NCBI RefSeq assembly: GCF_030848495.1
Contig: NZ_JAVDDT010000001.1
Span: forward strand, 517,902-581,901
DNA from: Natronospira bacteriovora
GTDB taxonomy: Bacteria > Pseudomonadota > Gammaproteobacteria > Natronospirales > Natronospiraceae
DNA length: 64,000 nucleotides
Direction: 5' to 3'
Part shown: positions 55,456 through 63,945 of the stretch, piece after piece
Position numbering within the stretch: position 1 is the first letter of the stretch
Layout of the letters: each line of letters starts with the position of its first letter
Notes under the pieces: generated by a model
What the model was told of the DNA's origin: nothing
The model's database searches: none
Seen by the model: only the letters and a program-made list of their open reading frames with translations
Translations under genes and position numbers: made by a program

Positions 55456-57000
55456 TCAGTCGAGCGAGCTTACCCCTGCATAGGGTATGCCGGAAAGCCG
55501 CGCCATGTCGTGATGCCAGGTGGTGAGATCATCGCGATCGAACTTGCCCAGGGCATCATGGCCGCAGGCGCGGGCCATCACCTGCATGAGGGCCACGGAG
55601 GCACCGAGGAAGTTGTTCAGGCGCTGGGCGGAGGCTTCTACATCCAGGCGACGGCGTAGGTCTTCACGCTGAGTGGCGATACCGGCCGGGCAGTTATTGG
55701 TGTTGCAGATGCGCGCACCCACACAGCCAATGGCCTGCATCGCGCTGTTGGCCAGGGCCACTCCATCTGCACCGAGGGCCATGGCCTTGACGAAATCCAT
55801 GGGCATTCGCAGCCCACCCGTCACGATCAGGGTCACCCGGCCACTGGCCTTCTGGGCATCCAGATAACGCCGTGCCCGTGCCAGGGCGGGAATGGTGGGC
55901 ACGCTGATGTGGTCCCGGAACATGGACGGTGCCGCCCCCGTGCCCCCGCCCCGGCCATCCAGGATGATGTAATCGGCGCCGGCATCCAGGGCGAACTGGA
56001 TATCCTTCTCGATGTGCTGGGCGCTGAGCTTGAAGCCCACCGGGATGCCGCCGGTGATGTCCCGCACCCGGGCCGCGAAGCGGCGGAAATCCTCCACCGA
56101 GGCCAGATCCTCGAAGGTGGGCGGTGACACCGCCGGCTGGCCCTTCGGAATACCCCGAACCTGGGAGATCTTGCCCGTGTTCTTATTGCCGGGCAGATGC
56201 CCGCCGGTGCCGGTCTTGGCACCCTGCCCACCCTTGAAGTGAAAGGCCTGCACCTTCTCCAGCAATTGCTCCGAATAACCAAACTTGGCGCTGGCCAGCT
56301 CATAGAAATAGCGGCTGTTCTCGGCCTGCTCTTCCGGCAGCATGCCGCCCTCGCCGGAGCAGATACCCGTCCCGGCCAGTTCCGCGCCCCGCGCCATGGC
56401 CACCTTGGCCTCTTCGGACAAGGCACCAAAGCTCATATCGGACACGAACAGGGGGATATCGAGCTCCAGGGGCTTCTTCGCTTCCGGGCCAATCACCAGG
56501 CGGGTATCCACTGCCGCCGCCTCCTTCAGGGGACGACGGTCCAGCTGGCCGGTCAGGATCTGAATCTGATCCCAATGGGGCAGCTCGCTGCGGGGCACCC
56601 CCATGGCGGTCATCGATCCATGATGCCCAATGCCCGACAGCCCCTCCCGGGCCATCTCATGAATCAGCTCCACCGTGGGCTCTTCCGCCGTGGCCTTCGG
56701 CGACGGAGCCCCACTGCCATCGTCATCACGCCCCGGGCCTTCCTTGCCCACCTGTTCCTTGTCGAACTGCTTGTGAGTGCCGTCGCAGTAAGGCGAGTTG
56801 CCCGTGTGCTTGCACTGGCAGAGGTAGGCATCGCCCGTCTCTTCCGCCTTGAAGCTCTTGGGCTTCATGCCGGTGCCGGCATGGGAGCCGTCACAGAAGG
56901 GCTGATCCCTGGAGCGCCCACAGACACAGAAGGTGTAGGTCTCGCCCTTCTTGAGCTCGACCTTTTTTGGCTTGTTATCGGCTATGACGGGGTTGCTCAA
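55456..57000 (-). CDS. Double-CDGSH/FMN-binding glutamate synthase-like fusion
   Basis: The 514-residue protein has two N-terminal CDGSH-type iron-sulfur motifs: C25-x-C27 to C36-DGSH40, and C61-x-C63 to C72-DGTH76. The rest is a GltB-like FMN barrel, with SDMSFGALSEEAKVA, AKTGTGGHLPG and DYIILDGRGGGTGAAP. Three cluster cysteines are in GARICNTNNCPAGIATQ. The glutaminase domain of real GOGAT is missing, so the substrate is uncertain. The start is a TTG with AAGGAG six bases upstream; an in-frame ATG at 57126 lacks this and reads through the upstream small gene. Confidence 0.82.
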   Translation of the reverse strand: MSNPVIADNKPKKVELKKGETYTFCVCGRSRDQPFCDGSHAGTGMKPKSFKAEETGDAYLCQCKHTGNSPYCDGTHKQFDKEQVGKEGPGRDDDGSGAPSPKATAEEPTVELIHEMAREGLSGIGHHGSMTAMGVPRSELPHWDQIQILTGQLDRRPLKEAAAVDTRLVIGPEAKKPLELDIPLFVSDMSFGALSEEAKVAMARGAELAGTGICSGEGGMLPEEQAENSRYFYELASAKFGYSEQLLEKVQAFHFKGGQGAKTGTGGHLPGNKNTGKISQVRGIPKGQPAVSPPTFEDLASVEDFRRFAARVRDITGGIPVGFKLSAQHIEKDIQFALDAGADYIILDGRGGGTGAAPSMFRDHISVPTIPALARARRYLDAQKASGRVTLIVTGGLRMPMDFVKAMALGADGVALANSAMQAIGCVGARICNTNNCPAGIATQREDLRRRLDVEASAQRLNNFLGASVALMQVMARACGHDALGKFDRDDLTTWHHDMARLSGIPYAGVSSLD

Positions 57001-57037
57001 AACGTGCTCCTTGGGGATAGGCAGGGCGCCCTGGACA

Positions 57038-57235
57038 TCAGCGCCCGATTTGACGACGGCGGTTTGAGAATCGCCACCACAACCGCACCATACCGTTGAA
57101 CAGTAACAGTGCCAACGGCACGACAATCATAGCCAGAGAGTAGTACACCCAGATGGACCACCAGAAAGACGTGATACCCGAAAAGGTGGGGTGATCGAAG
57201 ATGACAAGGGAGAACGGCAACCAGGCCATGGCCAA
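57038..57235 (-). CDS. Small inner-membrane protein
   Basis: The 65-residue product has two hydrophobic stretches (about 20-35 and 36-50, SFWWSIWVYYSLAMIVVPLALLLF) and a basic C-terminus (NRRRQIGR), so it is probably a small membrane protein. I do not recognise a family. It lies 37 bases before the CDGSH fusion on the same strand and could be in its operon. The Trp/Phe-rich content looks like coding sequence, not a shadow. Confidence 0.5.
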   Translation of the reverse strand: MAMAWLPFSLVIFDHPTFSGITSFWWSIWVYYSLAMIVVPLALLLFNGMVRLWWRFSNRRRQIGR

Positions 57236-57369
57236 ATAGTGATACTGACGGGAAAACGATTATGGGAGGGTACGCTTGTCCCTGTCCTGTGGACAAGTCA
57301 GCCGTACGGGCAGGTTACTTCGAGGCACTCCGGGATGGCACTCGCGGCAGGGGAAGCTATGGGCCGGAC

Positions 57370-57912
57370 TCACAGCACGGCGAGAATCGCCACCGAAACC
57401 CAGGCCAGCGAGAAACCAAGCAATGCGCCCGCCAGCACGTCTGAGGGGTAATGCAGGCCCAGGACCACTCGAGACAGGGCAACCAGGAGCGTGAACGGTG
57501 TTACCGTCCAGGCAATTGCCGGGAAACTGGCGAACAGTATGGTGGTGAATGCCACCGCGTGGAGAGTGTGTCCGGACGGGAAGCTATAACGATCCAGGGC
57601 CGGTGTGCCGCAGTGAATGAATCGCCAGGAAACGAAGGGACGTTCGCGAACCAGCCTGGCCTTCAGCTTACGATAAATCGACAGGCCCACCAAACCAACG
57701 ATGACCATCTGCAGGCCGACCTTGAACCCGGCCACTCCGTACAGGAACGGCAGCAAGATCATCAGTCCATACCAGAACAGCCCGTCACCCAGCCGGCTTA
57801 CAGCGATGAAAAAACGTTCCACGGCCCGATGTCGGCTGATTCGATTCATTCGGCGGCACAGCCCCAGCTCCAGCAGGTCAATCTGCTGAAAGATCAGACG
57901 CATTTCAGCCAT
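57370..57912 (-). CDS. PAP2-family lipid phosphatase
   Basis: The 180-residue protein is a polytopic PAP2 phosphatase. The three active-site motifs are KLKARLVRERP (K-x6-R-P), YSFPSGHTLHA (P-S-G-H) and SRVVLGLHYPSD (S-R-x5-H-x3-D). The ATG at 57912 has GGGAGGG eight bases upstream and overlaps the glycosyltransferase stop by eight bases. It probably dephosphorylates a phosphatidate or polyprenyl phosphate related to the coupled glycosyltransferase. Confidence 0.9.
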   Translation of the reverse strand: MAEMRLIFQQIDLLELGLCRRMNRISRHRAVERFFIAVSRLGDGLFWYGLMILLPFLYGVAGFKVGLQMVIVGLVGLSIYRKLKARLVRERPFVSWRFIHCGTPALDRYSFPSGHTLHAVAFTTILFASFPAIAWTVTPFTLLVALSRVVLGLHYPSDVLAGALLGFSLAWVSVAILAVL

Positions 57913-59134
57913 GAGCATTACCCTCCCGCATGCTGCCCCTCATGACCGTCGTACCCGGGCGCAACAGCTGTTGACGGAATCGGGCGGCGATCGTCGGCCA
58001 CTCCAGGCGCAGGACGTTGGCGCGGGCGGCTATGCCGGAGCCGCCGTATATGGAACGATGGATCAGCGCCTGTTCGACCCGATCCAGGAAGCTGTACTCG
58101 TCGCCGTAATGGGCCAGGAAGCCATGCTTGTGGTGACGGATGTACTGCTCGGCAGCGGCATAGTTGAAGGCACAGACGGCCAGACCGCTGGCCATGCCTT
58201 CCAGCACGACGTTGCCGAAGGTTTCGCTGAGGCTGGGCACCAGCAGGAGATCCGCCGAGGCGTAGTGCCGGGCCAGATCCGTACCGGTACGCATGCCGGC
58301 GAAGTGGGCCTGCGGGCACATCGCCTGCAGGCTGTCACGCAGGGGCCCGTCACCGACGAAGACCAGCTTCAGACCGGGGAACACGGGAGCCATGGCTTCA
58401 AAGGCACGAATGGCCAGCTCCGGATTCTTCTCCGGCGCCAGTCGCCCCACGTGAAGCATGACCTGCTCCTTGTCACCCACCCCCCAGGCCTGCCGGAGCC
58501 GGCGATCACGGCGCGCGGGAGAGAAGAGCCGACAGTCCACGCCCCGGCCCAGCATGGCCGTAGGGCCGAAGCCATCCTGGGTAAGTGCCTTCCCCTGGGC
58601 CTCGGTGGGTACAAGTGTCAGGTTGCTGCGCCGATGAAAGCGGCGCAGATAGGCCCAGGCGGCCTGCTTGAGCAGACCAAAACCGTAGTGACCAAGATAC
58701 TGCTGGAAGTTGGTGTGAAAACCGCTAACCACCGGCAGACCGAGCTGCAGGGCGGCAGTGACCGCGGCCCATCCAAGCGGCCCCTGGGTTGCCACATAAA
58801 CGGCCTGGGCATCGAATTGGGCGAGGTTCTGCTTCAGCTGGCGGATAGCGGGCAGACCGAAGCGAAGACCGGGATAGCGGGGAATGGGGAGACCCGGGAT
58901 CAGGCATTCCTGCCAGCCCCGGCGATCCAGGTTTTCGGCCGACCCGTCACCGGGCTGTCGAGGGCGAATCACCAGAACCCGGTCACCCCCCGCAATCAGT
59001 TCCCGAGCCAGGTTCGAGAGGGTATGAGCGACACCATTGACCTCGGGCGGCCAGGTCTCGGTGATCAGCGCAATCCGGGCCGCTGGCGAACCGACGGGTT
59101 CCGGGAGGACAGGGATGTGGGCCTGCGTTTCCAT
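57905..59134 (-). CDS. GT4-family glycosyltransferase
   Basis: The 409-residue protein has a GT-B fold. The N-terminal half has ALITETWPPEVNGVAHTLSNLARELIAGG, and the C-terminal half has LHVGRLAPEKNPELAIRAFEAM and LSETFGNVVLEGMASGLAV, the E-x7-E donor site. It resembles GT4 sulfoquinovosyl, glucosyl and mannosyl diacylglycerol transferases; the sugar cannot be called. Genes of this type make phosphorus-free glycolipids under phosphate limitation. It follows phnE by 56 bases. Confidence 0.85.
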   Translation of the reverse strand: METQAHIPVLPEPVGSPAARIALITETWPPEVNGVAHTLSNLARELIAGGDRVLVIRPRQPGDGSAENLDRRGWQECLIPGLPIPRYPGLRFGLPAIRQLKQNLAQFDAQAVYVATQGPLGWAAVTAALQLGLPVVSGFHTNFQQYLGHYGFGLLKQAAWAYLRRFHRRSNLTLVPTEAQGKALTQDGFGPTAMLGRGVDCRLFSPARRDRRLRQAWGVGDKEQVMLHVGRLAPEKNPELAIRAFEAMAPVFPGLKLVFVGDGPLRDSLQAMCPQAHFAGMRTGTDLARHYASADLLLVPSLSETFGNVVLEGMASGLAVCAFNYAAAEQYIRHHKHGFLAHYGDEYSFLDRVEQALIHRSIYGGSGIAARANVLRLEWPTIAARFRQQLLRPGTTVMRGSMREGNAHG

Positions 59135-59190
59135 GCTGCCATCATCCCCGCCTCCCTTTACGGTTACGCTGCCATTACGTGAAGAGTTGC

Positions 59191-59991
59191 TTACAGCACC
59201 CTGCGACGAATCGCGGAGGAGAGCTGCTCCACACCAATCACCACCACGAGAATGATCATGATGATGGTCAGGGCCTGATCGTAACGGAACATGGTCATGG
59301 CGGTGTTGAGTTCAACGCCGATGCCGCCGGCACCCACCAGGCCCAGCACCACGGCGGAGCGGACGGCCTTCTCCACCGCAAACAGGCTGGTGGCGACAAA
59401 GGACGGAAAGGCCTCGGGCAGCACCGCACCGGTGATGACCTGCATGCGCCCGGCACCGGTGGACGCCAGGGCCTCCGACGGACCGGGCCGGATCTCCTCG
59501 ACCCGCTCGGAAAAGAAACGGGCACAGAAGCCGATGGTATCCATGATGATGGCGAGGATGCCGGCCAGAGGCCCAAGCCCCACGGCGACCACGAATATCA
59601 GGGCCCAGACCAGATCCGGGATGGTCCGGAGCGTGGCCACGATGCCGCGACAGACAACCCGGACGGGTGCCGCCGGGCTGGTATTGCGGGCACACAGCAA
59701 GGCCATGGGCAGGCTGAGGATGACACCGAAGGTGACACCCACCAGGGCCATCTGGAAGGTCTCGTACATGGCCTTGGCAATGGGGCCGATGCGGCTGAAA
59801 TCCGGTGGCATGGCCTGGGCGAAGAAGTTGCCAAGATTGCCGGCACCCCGCAGCAGGCGATCCGGGGTAAACCCGGCACCGCTCAAACCCTGTATGAACA
59901 GGGCCAGAAAGATCACCAGGATGATCCACGTGAAGATCGAAGGTGCGGCCACGCGCGCGGGCATGTCGCGGTATTGTGACGGTTGGTTCAT
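59191..59991 (-). CDS. phnE: Phosphonate ABC transporter permease
   Basis: The 266-residue permease has about six transmembrane helices and the EAA loop EALASTGAGRMQVITGAVLPEAFPS. Its FVVAVGLGPLAGILAIIMDTIGFCARFFSE segment is typical of PhnE. I chose the ATG at 59991, ten bases after phnC, because the long in-frame extension reads into phnC. The ligand could be phosphonate or phosphite. Confidence 0.92.
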   Translation of the reverse strand: MNQPSQYRDMPARVAAPSIFTWIILVIFLALFIQGLSGAGFTPDRLLRGAGNLGNFFAQAMPPDFSRIGPIAKAMYETFQMALVGVTFGVILSLPMALLCARNTSPAAPVRVVCRGIVATLRTIPDLVWALIFVVAVGLGPLAGILAIIMDTIGFCARFFSERVEEIRPGPSEALASTGAGRMQVITGAVLPEAFPSFVATSLFAVEKAVRSAVVLGLVGAGGIGVELNTAMTMFRYDQALTIIMIILVVVIGVEQLSSAIRRRVL

Positions 59992-60001
59992 TGCTGGTTT
60001 C

Positions 60002-60808
60002 TCAAGCGTTGACAGCGAGTGGCACGGAAAGGCCGGGCGCGTCGCCATCATCCTCGGCGGTGTCGGCGTCGGCATAAAGCGCTTTCAGGTCGACATCCGA
60101 CACCTTCGCGGCGGGCGCATCGATCACTTTCCGGCCGGAGACCAGGGCAATGAATCGCTCACCATAGGTCCGGGCCACCGACAGGTTGTGCAAGGTGCAG
60201 ATCACGGTCATGCCCTCGTCCCGGGCCACCGACCACAACAGCTCCATCACCCGCTGACCGGCCTTGGGATCCAGGGCCGCGATGGGTTCGTCGGCCAGAA
60301 TCACGGATGGCCGCTGCATCAGGGTGCGGGCGATGGCGACCCGCTGTTGCTGTCCCCCGGACAGGGTATCGGCTCGCTGGGAGGCCAGATGGGCCATGCT
60401 CACCCGCTCCAGGCAATGCATGGCAAAGGCGCGGTCCTCGGCCGAGGCGGTGATGGACAGGCTGCCCAGCAGGCCCCGCTGTCGCCCCATGGCACCAAAA
60501 AGTACGTTCTGGAAGGCGGACAGATTGGGCACCAGATTGATGCGCTGGAACACCACACCGATGTCACGGCGCAACAGTCGGAGAGACGCCCCCCTTGCAC
60601 TGGTCAGGTTGATGCCACCCACCTCGACCCGGCCGGCCGTGGGCCGCTCCAGGGCGTTGAGGCAGCGCAGCAAGGTGGACTTGCCGGAACCGTTGTGGCC
60701 AAGAAGCACTGCACTCTCGCCGGCGCCAAGCTCAAAGCCGACCTTGTCGAGTGATCGGGTTCCATTGGGAAAGACCTTGCTGATGTCGTGAACACGGATG
60801 TCGCGCAT
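60002..60808 (-). CDS. phnC: Phosphonate ABC transporter ATP-binding protein
   Basis: The 268-residue ATPase has Walker [14 protein letters not shown], the ABC signature [15 protein letters not shown] and Walker [14 protein letters not shown]. The H-loop is in [11 protein letters not shown]. Its length and the coupled PhnD and PhnE identify it as PhnC. GAGG precedes the ATG. It lies 87 bases after phnD. Confidence 0.94.
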   Translation of the reverse strand: MRDIRVHDISKVFPNGTRSLDKVGFELGAGESAVLLGHNGSGKSTLLRCLNALERPTAGRVEVGGINLTSARGASLRLLRRDIGVVFQRINLVPNLSAFQNVLFGAMGRQRGLLGSLSITASAEDRAFAMHCLERVSMAHLASQRADTLSGGQQQRVAIARTLMQRPSVILADEPIAALDPKAGQRVMELLWSVARDEGMTVICTLHNLSVARTYGERFIALVSGRKVIDAPAAKVSDVDLKALYADADTAEDDGDAPGLSVPLAVNA

Positions 60809-60895
60809 GACGGACCTCGTCGAAAAACTCAGATATCAAAGGCAAAACGGCGAACCGGGCGGCGGCAAGAAGCCACCGCCCGGTCCACAAGCCGA

Positions 60896-61756
60896 TCAGA
60901 TGTCGAATCCGAGCAGGGCATAGGCCTGACGGACAACGTCGTACTCTTCTTCCGTCAGGTCATCCACGAAGCGCGAGTTGCGATACTTTTCACGCTCACC
61001 CGGGGCCAGGATGGCCTGCATCAGCTCATCGGAATTGGTCATGATGACCTCCCGAATGGCCGCCAGGTAATCGTCAGCCAGGCTGGCCCTGGCCACGAAC
61101 ACATCCCGGGGCATGGTGTCGCTCTCGGCCAGAATTCGGAACTGGCCGGGGGCCCGCTGCTCGATGCGACGGAAATCGCGAACACCGGAACCCAGGGCAT
61201 GCACATCCCCGTTGATCAGCGCCTCGAGGCGAGCGCCATCCAGCAGCAGGATCTCGGCGTCACGGTCCAGATCAAAACCGGCTTCGTGCAGCATCCAGCT
61301 GGGGGTGATATGCCCGGTGGTGGAACCCGGATCCTTCATGGCAATACGCTTGCCCTTCAGGTCCTGCAGGGTGCGGGCCGGGCTATCCATGGGCACCACG
61401 AAGGCAGTGCCATACTCGGCGCGTTCAATACCCACGAGCTTTTTCACGTCCAGACGCGAGGCCATGGCCACGTACTCAGACGGGCCGGCGAGAACGATGT
61501 CCACCTGACCATGCTGCAGGGCGTTGACGGCTGCGGTGCGATTGGAAACCGGGAAGAACTCAATTTCGATATCGAGCTTCTCTTCCATCGCCTCGGCAAA
61601 GGCACCGAAAGTACGGTTGAGTTCTTCCATCCCCTCGATGCCGGTGTCGGCGAAACGAAGAGTGGTGGGGTGACTGCTTTCGCCGGCATCCTGACTGGAA
61701 CAGGCGGATACCAGCAGTACGAAAATGGCGAGCAGGCTAATGAGGTACTTGTTCAT
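60896..61756 (-). CDS. phnD: Phosphonate-binding periplasmic lipoprotein
   Basis: The 286-residue binding protein has a lipobox signal peptide (MNKYLISLLAIFVLLVSAC, Cys about 19) and the PhnD-type core FGAFAEAMEEKL, GQVDIVLAGPSEYVAMA, and KGKRIAMKDPGSTTGHITPSWML. Phosphonate, phosphite or related anions are possible ligands. No C-P lyase gene is in the window. GGAG lies eight bases before the ATG, and a PhoB box lies about 100 bases upstream. Confidence 0.92.
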   Translation of the reverse strand: MNKYLISLLAIFVLLVSACSSQDAGESSHPTTLRFADTGIEGMEELNRTFGAFAEAMEEKLDIEIEFFPVSNRTAAVNALQHGQVDIVLAGPSEYVAMASRLDVKKLVGIERAEYGTAFVVPMDSPARTLQDLKGKRIAMKDPGSTTGHITPSWMLHEAGFDLDRDAEILLLDGARLEALINGDVHALGSGVRDFRRIEQRAPGQFRILAESDTMPRDVFVARASLADDYLAAIREVIMTNSDELMQAILAPGEREKYRNSRFVDDLTEEEYDVVRQAYALLGFDI

Positions 61757-61857
61757 GGTACTGACTCCGGGTGACCGATGACGTGCGGAATTCCCGATGA
61801 ATTCCCTAATGCATGCGGCACTTTAGGGAGCGAGGATTTCAGTACCTTGAAAGGCGT

Positions 61858-61875
61858 GTTACAGAATCATGACAA
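61858..61875 (-). promoter_or_regulatory. PhoB box upstream of phnD
   Basis: The minus strand reads TTGTCATGATTCTGTAAC, two seven-base half-sites (TTGTCAT and CTGTAAC) separated by GATT. The E. coli consensus half-site pair is CTGTCAT and CTGTCAC, so each half has six of seven matches. TACTGA about 15 bases downstream could be the -10. It is about 100 bases before the phnD ATG. Confidence 0.7.
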
Positions 61876-61935
61876 GTGGGAGGGGATCAAGCACTACACT
61901 GTTGCCGGGGACGGGTGTCCACTGAAGTCGAAGAA

Positions 61936-61988
61936 CTACAACGCCCGCTGTAGCGCGAATCGCGGAACGAACTTGAGCGATTGATTAT
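61936..61988 (-). repeat. Degenerate attC-like site at the cassette-array end
   Basis: The minus strand ends GCGGGCGTTGTAG, resembling an attC core site, and contains CGCGATTCGCG as a central hairpin with CGCT and AGCG able to pair outside it. The 5' core is TAATCAA instead of the AAC-type sequence and overlaps the stop of the glycolipid-binding gene. The match is weak compared with the sites at 62.6 and 63.9 kb. Confidence 0.35.
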
Positions 61989-62542
61989 GTGGCGGACTCC
62001 GCTCGCCATAATCCAGGATAGTCTATTACGAAGCCAATATCATCAACGGCCAGTACACTTTTAAAGGCTCCTCCCCCTGATTCATATCGGTAAATATTAC
62101 CCCCCTCTCGATGGTATACCTGGGTCAGACTCTTCAATTCAAAAGAGGGGAATTGCAACCATGCCACTTTGATCTCTGCCTTCTCATCCACATCAAGCGC
62201 AAGACGCCGGATGGGGAGGATGTTCGTAGAAGGACTAAAACCAAGATCCACATCGACACATCCGAAAACTTCTGCTTGGGCAACACCATTGCGTTTCCAT
62301 GACTGGTCAGAATCCACCTCCAAATCAATCGTGAATCTCTCGCTTCCCATCATTCCGGAGACGTTTACCGATCTAGTTGACCATGACGAATCGCAGATGA
62401 CCAAATAATCAATTCTGGTGGGGTGACCTTCATGTACAAAAATAACCGTCCCGGAAAGCTCCCAAACATCTTCTCTTGCGACCAAACTTGCGAACTCGTG
62501 GCCCTGTTCCTTGAGCATTCTCCAGATTATGGAGTCAGACAT
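61985..62542 (-). CDS. Putative glycolipid-binding protein (PF06475-like), probable cassette gene
   Basis: The 185-residue protein resembles the putative glycolipid-binding family. The blocks are GHEFASLVAREDVWELSGTVIF, FGCVDVDLGFSPSTNILPIRRLALDV, and VLAVDDIGFVIDYPGLWRAE. No signal peptide is visible. The ATG at 62542 has GGAGG upstream. Its base composition is more AT-rich than the surrounding chromosome. It is flanked by an attC-like site upstream and a weaker one at its stop, as expected for an integron cassette. Confidence 0.72.
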   Translation of the reverse strand: MSDSIIWRMLKEQGHEFASLVAREDVWELSGTVIFVHEGHPTRIDYLVICDSSWSTRSVNVSGMMGSERFTIDLEVDSDQSWKRNGVAQAEVFGCVDVDLGFSPSTNILPIRRLALDVDEKAEIKVAWLQFPSFELKSLTQVYHREGGNIYRYESGGGAFKSVLAVDDIGFVIDYPGLWRAESAT

Positions 62543-62576
62543 TTTTCCTCCGCATATTTCGGCCATGGCTTAAGAC

Positions 62577-62654
62577 ACATAACGCCCGGCTCACGCGCCG
62601 GTTTGGAGCCGCGAAGCGGCGGAAAATCGGTCGTCGTGCAGCCGATTGTTAGCT
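62577..62654 (-). repeat. Integron attC-like site 1
   Basis: On the minus strand a 78-base site begins AGCTAACAATCGGCTGCACG and ends CGCGTGAGCCGGGCGTTATG. CGGCTGCACG pairs with CGTGAGCCG leaving one extrahelical G, the AAC and GTT cores pair, and GCCGC-TTC-GCGGC forms the central hairpin. These are the features of attC sites. The site follows the stop of the HEPN-motif gene by 26 bases, as a cassette attC should. Confidence 0.78.
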
Positions 62655-62679
62655 GTCTTGTGGCTCTGCCTCAGAACAC

Positions 62680-63888
62680 TCACCAATCCATGTTTGCCGC
62701 ATTGTCGAATTCATGCGTCAGATATTCAACAAACTCCTTCATCGATTCGTCCGACTCCATCGCGCGCTCGTATGTGCCATCCGCGACATAAGTAAGAATA
62801 CTTGGAAGGCTACTGAATAGGTGATGCTTGGCTGGCTCGAGAGGGCCCGACCACAAATGCTCCAAGAATGCTTCAATCTCTCCCAGTGCCCAGGATTCAT
62901 CGAATGCGGGTTTCCCCGTGAGGGCGTATCGATGCCGTTGATCGTCAGTGAGCAAGACTGGCACAGCCCCAGCGCCGGAATGAAAATGGAATGCTTCACC
63001 GCGCTTCCCGAAGGCTCCGTGCGCCAGGAAGTTGCGGAGCTGTGCTCTGATGTCCAGTAGCGTGTCGTAGTGCGTTTTTGTTGCCTTGTCCGTTAAATCC
63101 AAGGCCGCCTTGAACTTTTTCTTCCAATCGGATTCGGCGAGTTGGGCTACATCGTCGCCCGTGCGCAGGCACCCTTGAAGAATGGCCAAATGAATAAAGG
63201 CGTGCTCCGTCCAGCTGAAGAATGCTTCAATGGCGGCCTGCGCGTTCCATTCAGCCTCTATATGTGGTGAGAAGGAAGGATAGAAGGCACTGGTGACCTC
63301 CGTGCCATCTCCCAGAGCCTGCTTTTCAAAATGATGTTCGTCCTTCTTGGCCTCCTCCTCCCTGCTTAGGGCTCGACACCGGTCACGAAAGAATTCATAT
63401 CGCTCGAAAAGCGACCCATTCTTGTTGGAGACATTAAGCTGATTTCCCGAAGCGGCTTGCTCGGCGCGCCATTCGAAGTAAGGCTTCGCGATCGTTATCG
63501 CTTTCTGAATCAGCGCGGTTATCTCCTTGGCATCCGCCTCCTGATCGTCGGTCGGGCGACCACTTCTTGTCGCTTTCGGATCCAAACATGGTGCAAATAC
63601 GCCAAGGCCCATCTTGCGATGCTCTATCCCATAGAGCCGCCCTCGATATCGAATGGGCACCGTCCAGGCGCTCTTTTCCCACTTCCCCATGTGCGGGAAG
63701 GCAAGAAGGTCAACGAGCAGGAAATAGACGAGGTAGTACGGGGGAAGACTTCGCCCGCCATCCGTCCGAGAGGACAGCATTAACGCGTGCGGCTCATCGC
63801 CAGTCACCGGCGATCCAGCTGGCTCAACTTCGCCAAGAGCCTTCAGCGCCGCCTCACGGATTCGTTTCATTTCAGGTGGCAAAGACAT
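62680..63888 (-). CDS. Unknown protein with HEPN-like R-x4-H motif, probable cassette gene
   Basis: The 402-residue protein has no family that I recognise. Residues 280-300 read DIRAQLRNFLAHGAFGKRG, containing R285-N-F-L-A-H290, the R-x4-H motif of HEPN ribonuclease-type domains. The flanking sequence is helical. The N-terminal 150 residues are mixed and contain YYLVYFLLVDLLAFP. No signal peptide is seen. I chose the ATG at 63888, which has GGAAAAG upstream, rather than 63942 near the attC site. Base composition is more AT-rich than the host. Confidence 0.65.
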   Translation of the reverse strand: MSLPPEMKRIREAALKALGEVEPAGSPVTGDEPHALMLSSRTDGGRSLPPYYLVYFLLVDLLAFPHMGKWEKSAWTVPIRYRGRLYGIEHRKMGLGVFAPCLDPKATRSGRPTDDQEADAKEITALIQKAITIAKPYFEWRAEQAASGNQLNVSNKNGSLFERYEFFRDRCRALSREEEAKKDEHHFEKQALGDGTEVTSAFYPSFSPHIEAEWNAQAAIEAFFSWTEHAFIHLAILQGCLRTGDDVAQLAESDWKKKFKAALDLTDKATKTHYDTLLDIRAQLRNFLAHGAFGKRGEAFHFHSGAGAVPVLLTDDQRHRYALTGKPAFDESWALGEIEAFLEHLWSGPLEPAKHHLFSSLPSILTYVADGTYERAMESDESMKEFVEYLTHEFDNAANMDW

Positions 63889-63945
63889 GAGCTTTTCCGT
63901 AGATCTCTTTGGGGTGCCGGTAGATGCTGGCCGCTGCCTCATGAC

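Noticed and set aside
57911..60754. Long plus-strand ORFs over the glycosyltransferase and phnCE
   Set aside because: They lie opposite clear family members and are low-complexity, Gly/His/Gln-rich shadows.
61778..61984. 68-codon plus-strand ORF between phnD and the cassette gene
   Set aside because: It reads through the PhoB box and the attC-like site, has no ribosome-binding site and no family resemblance.
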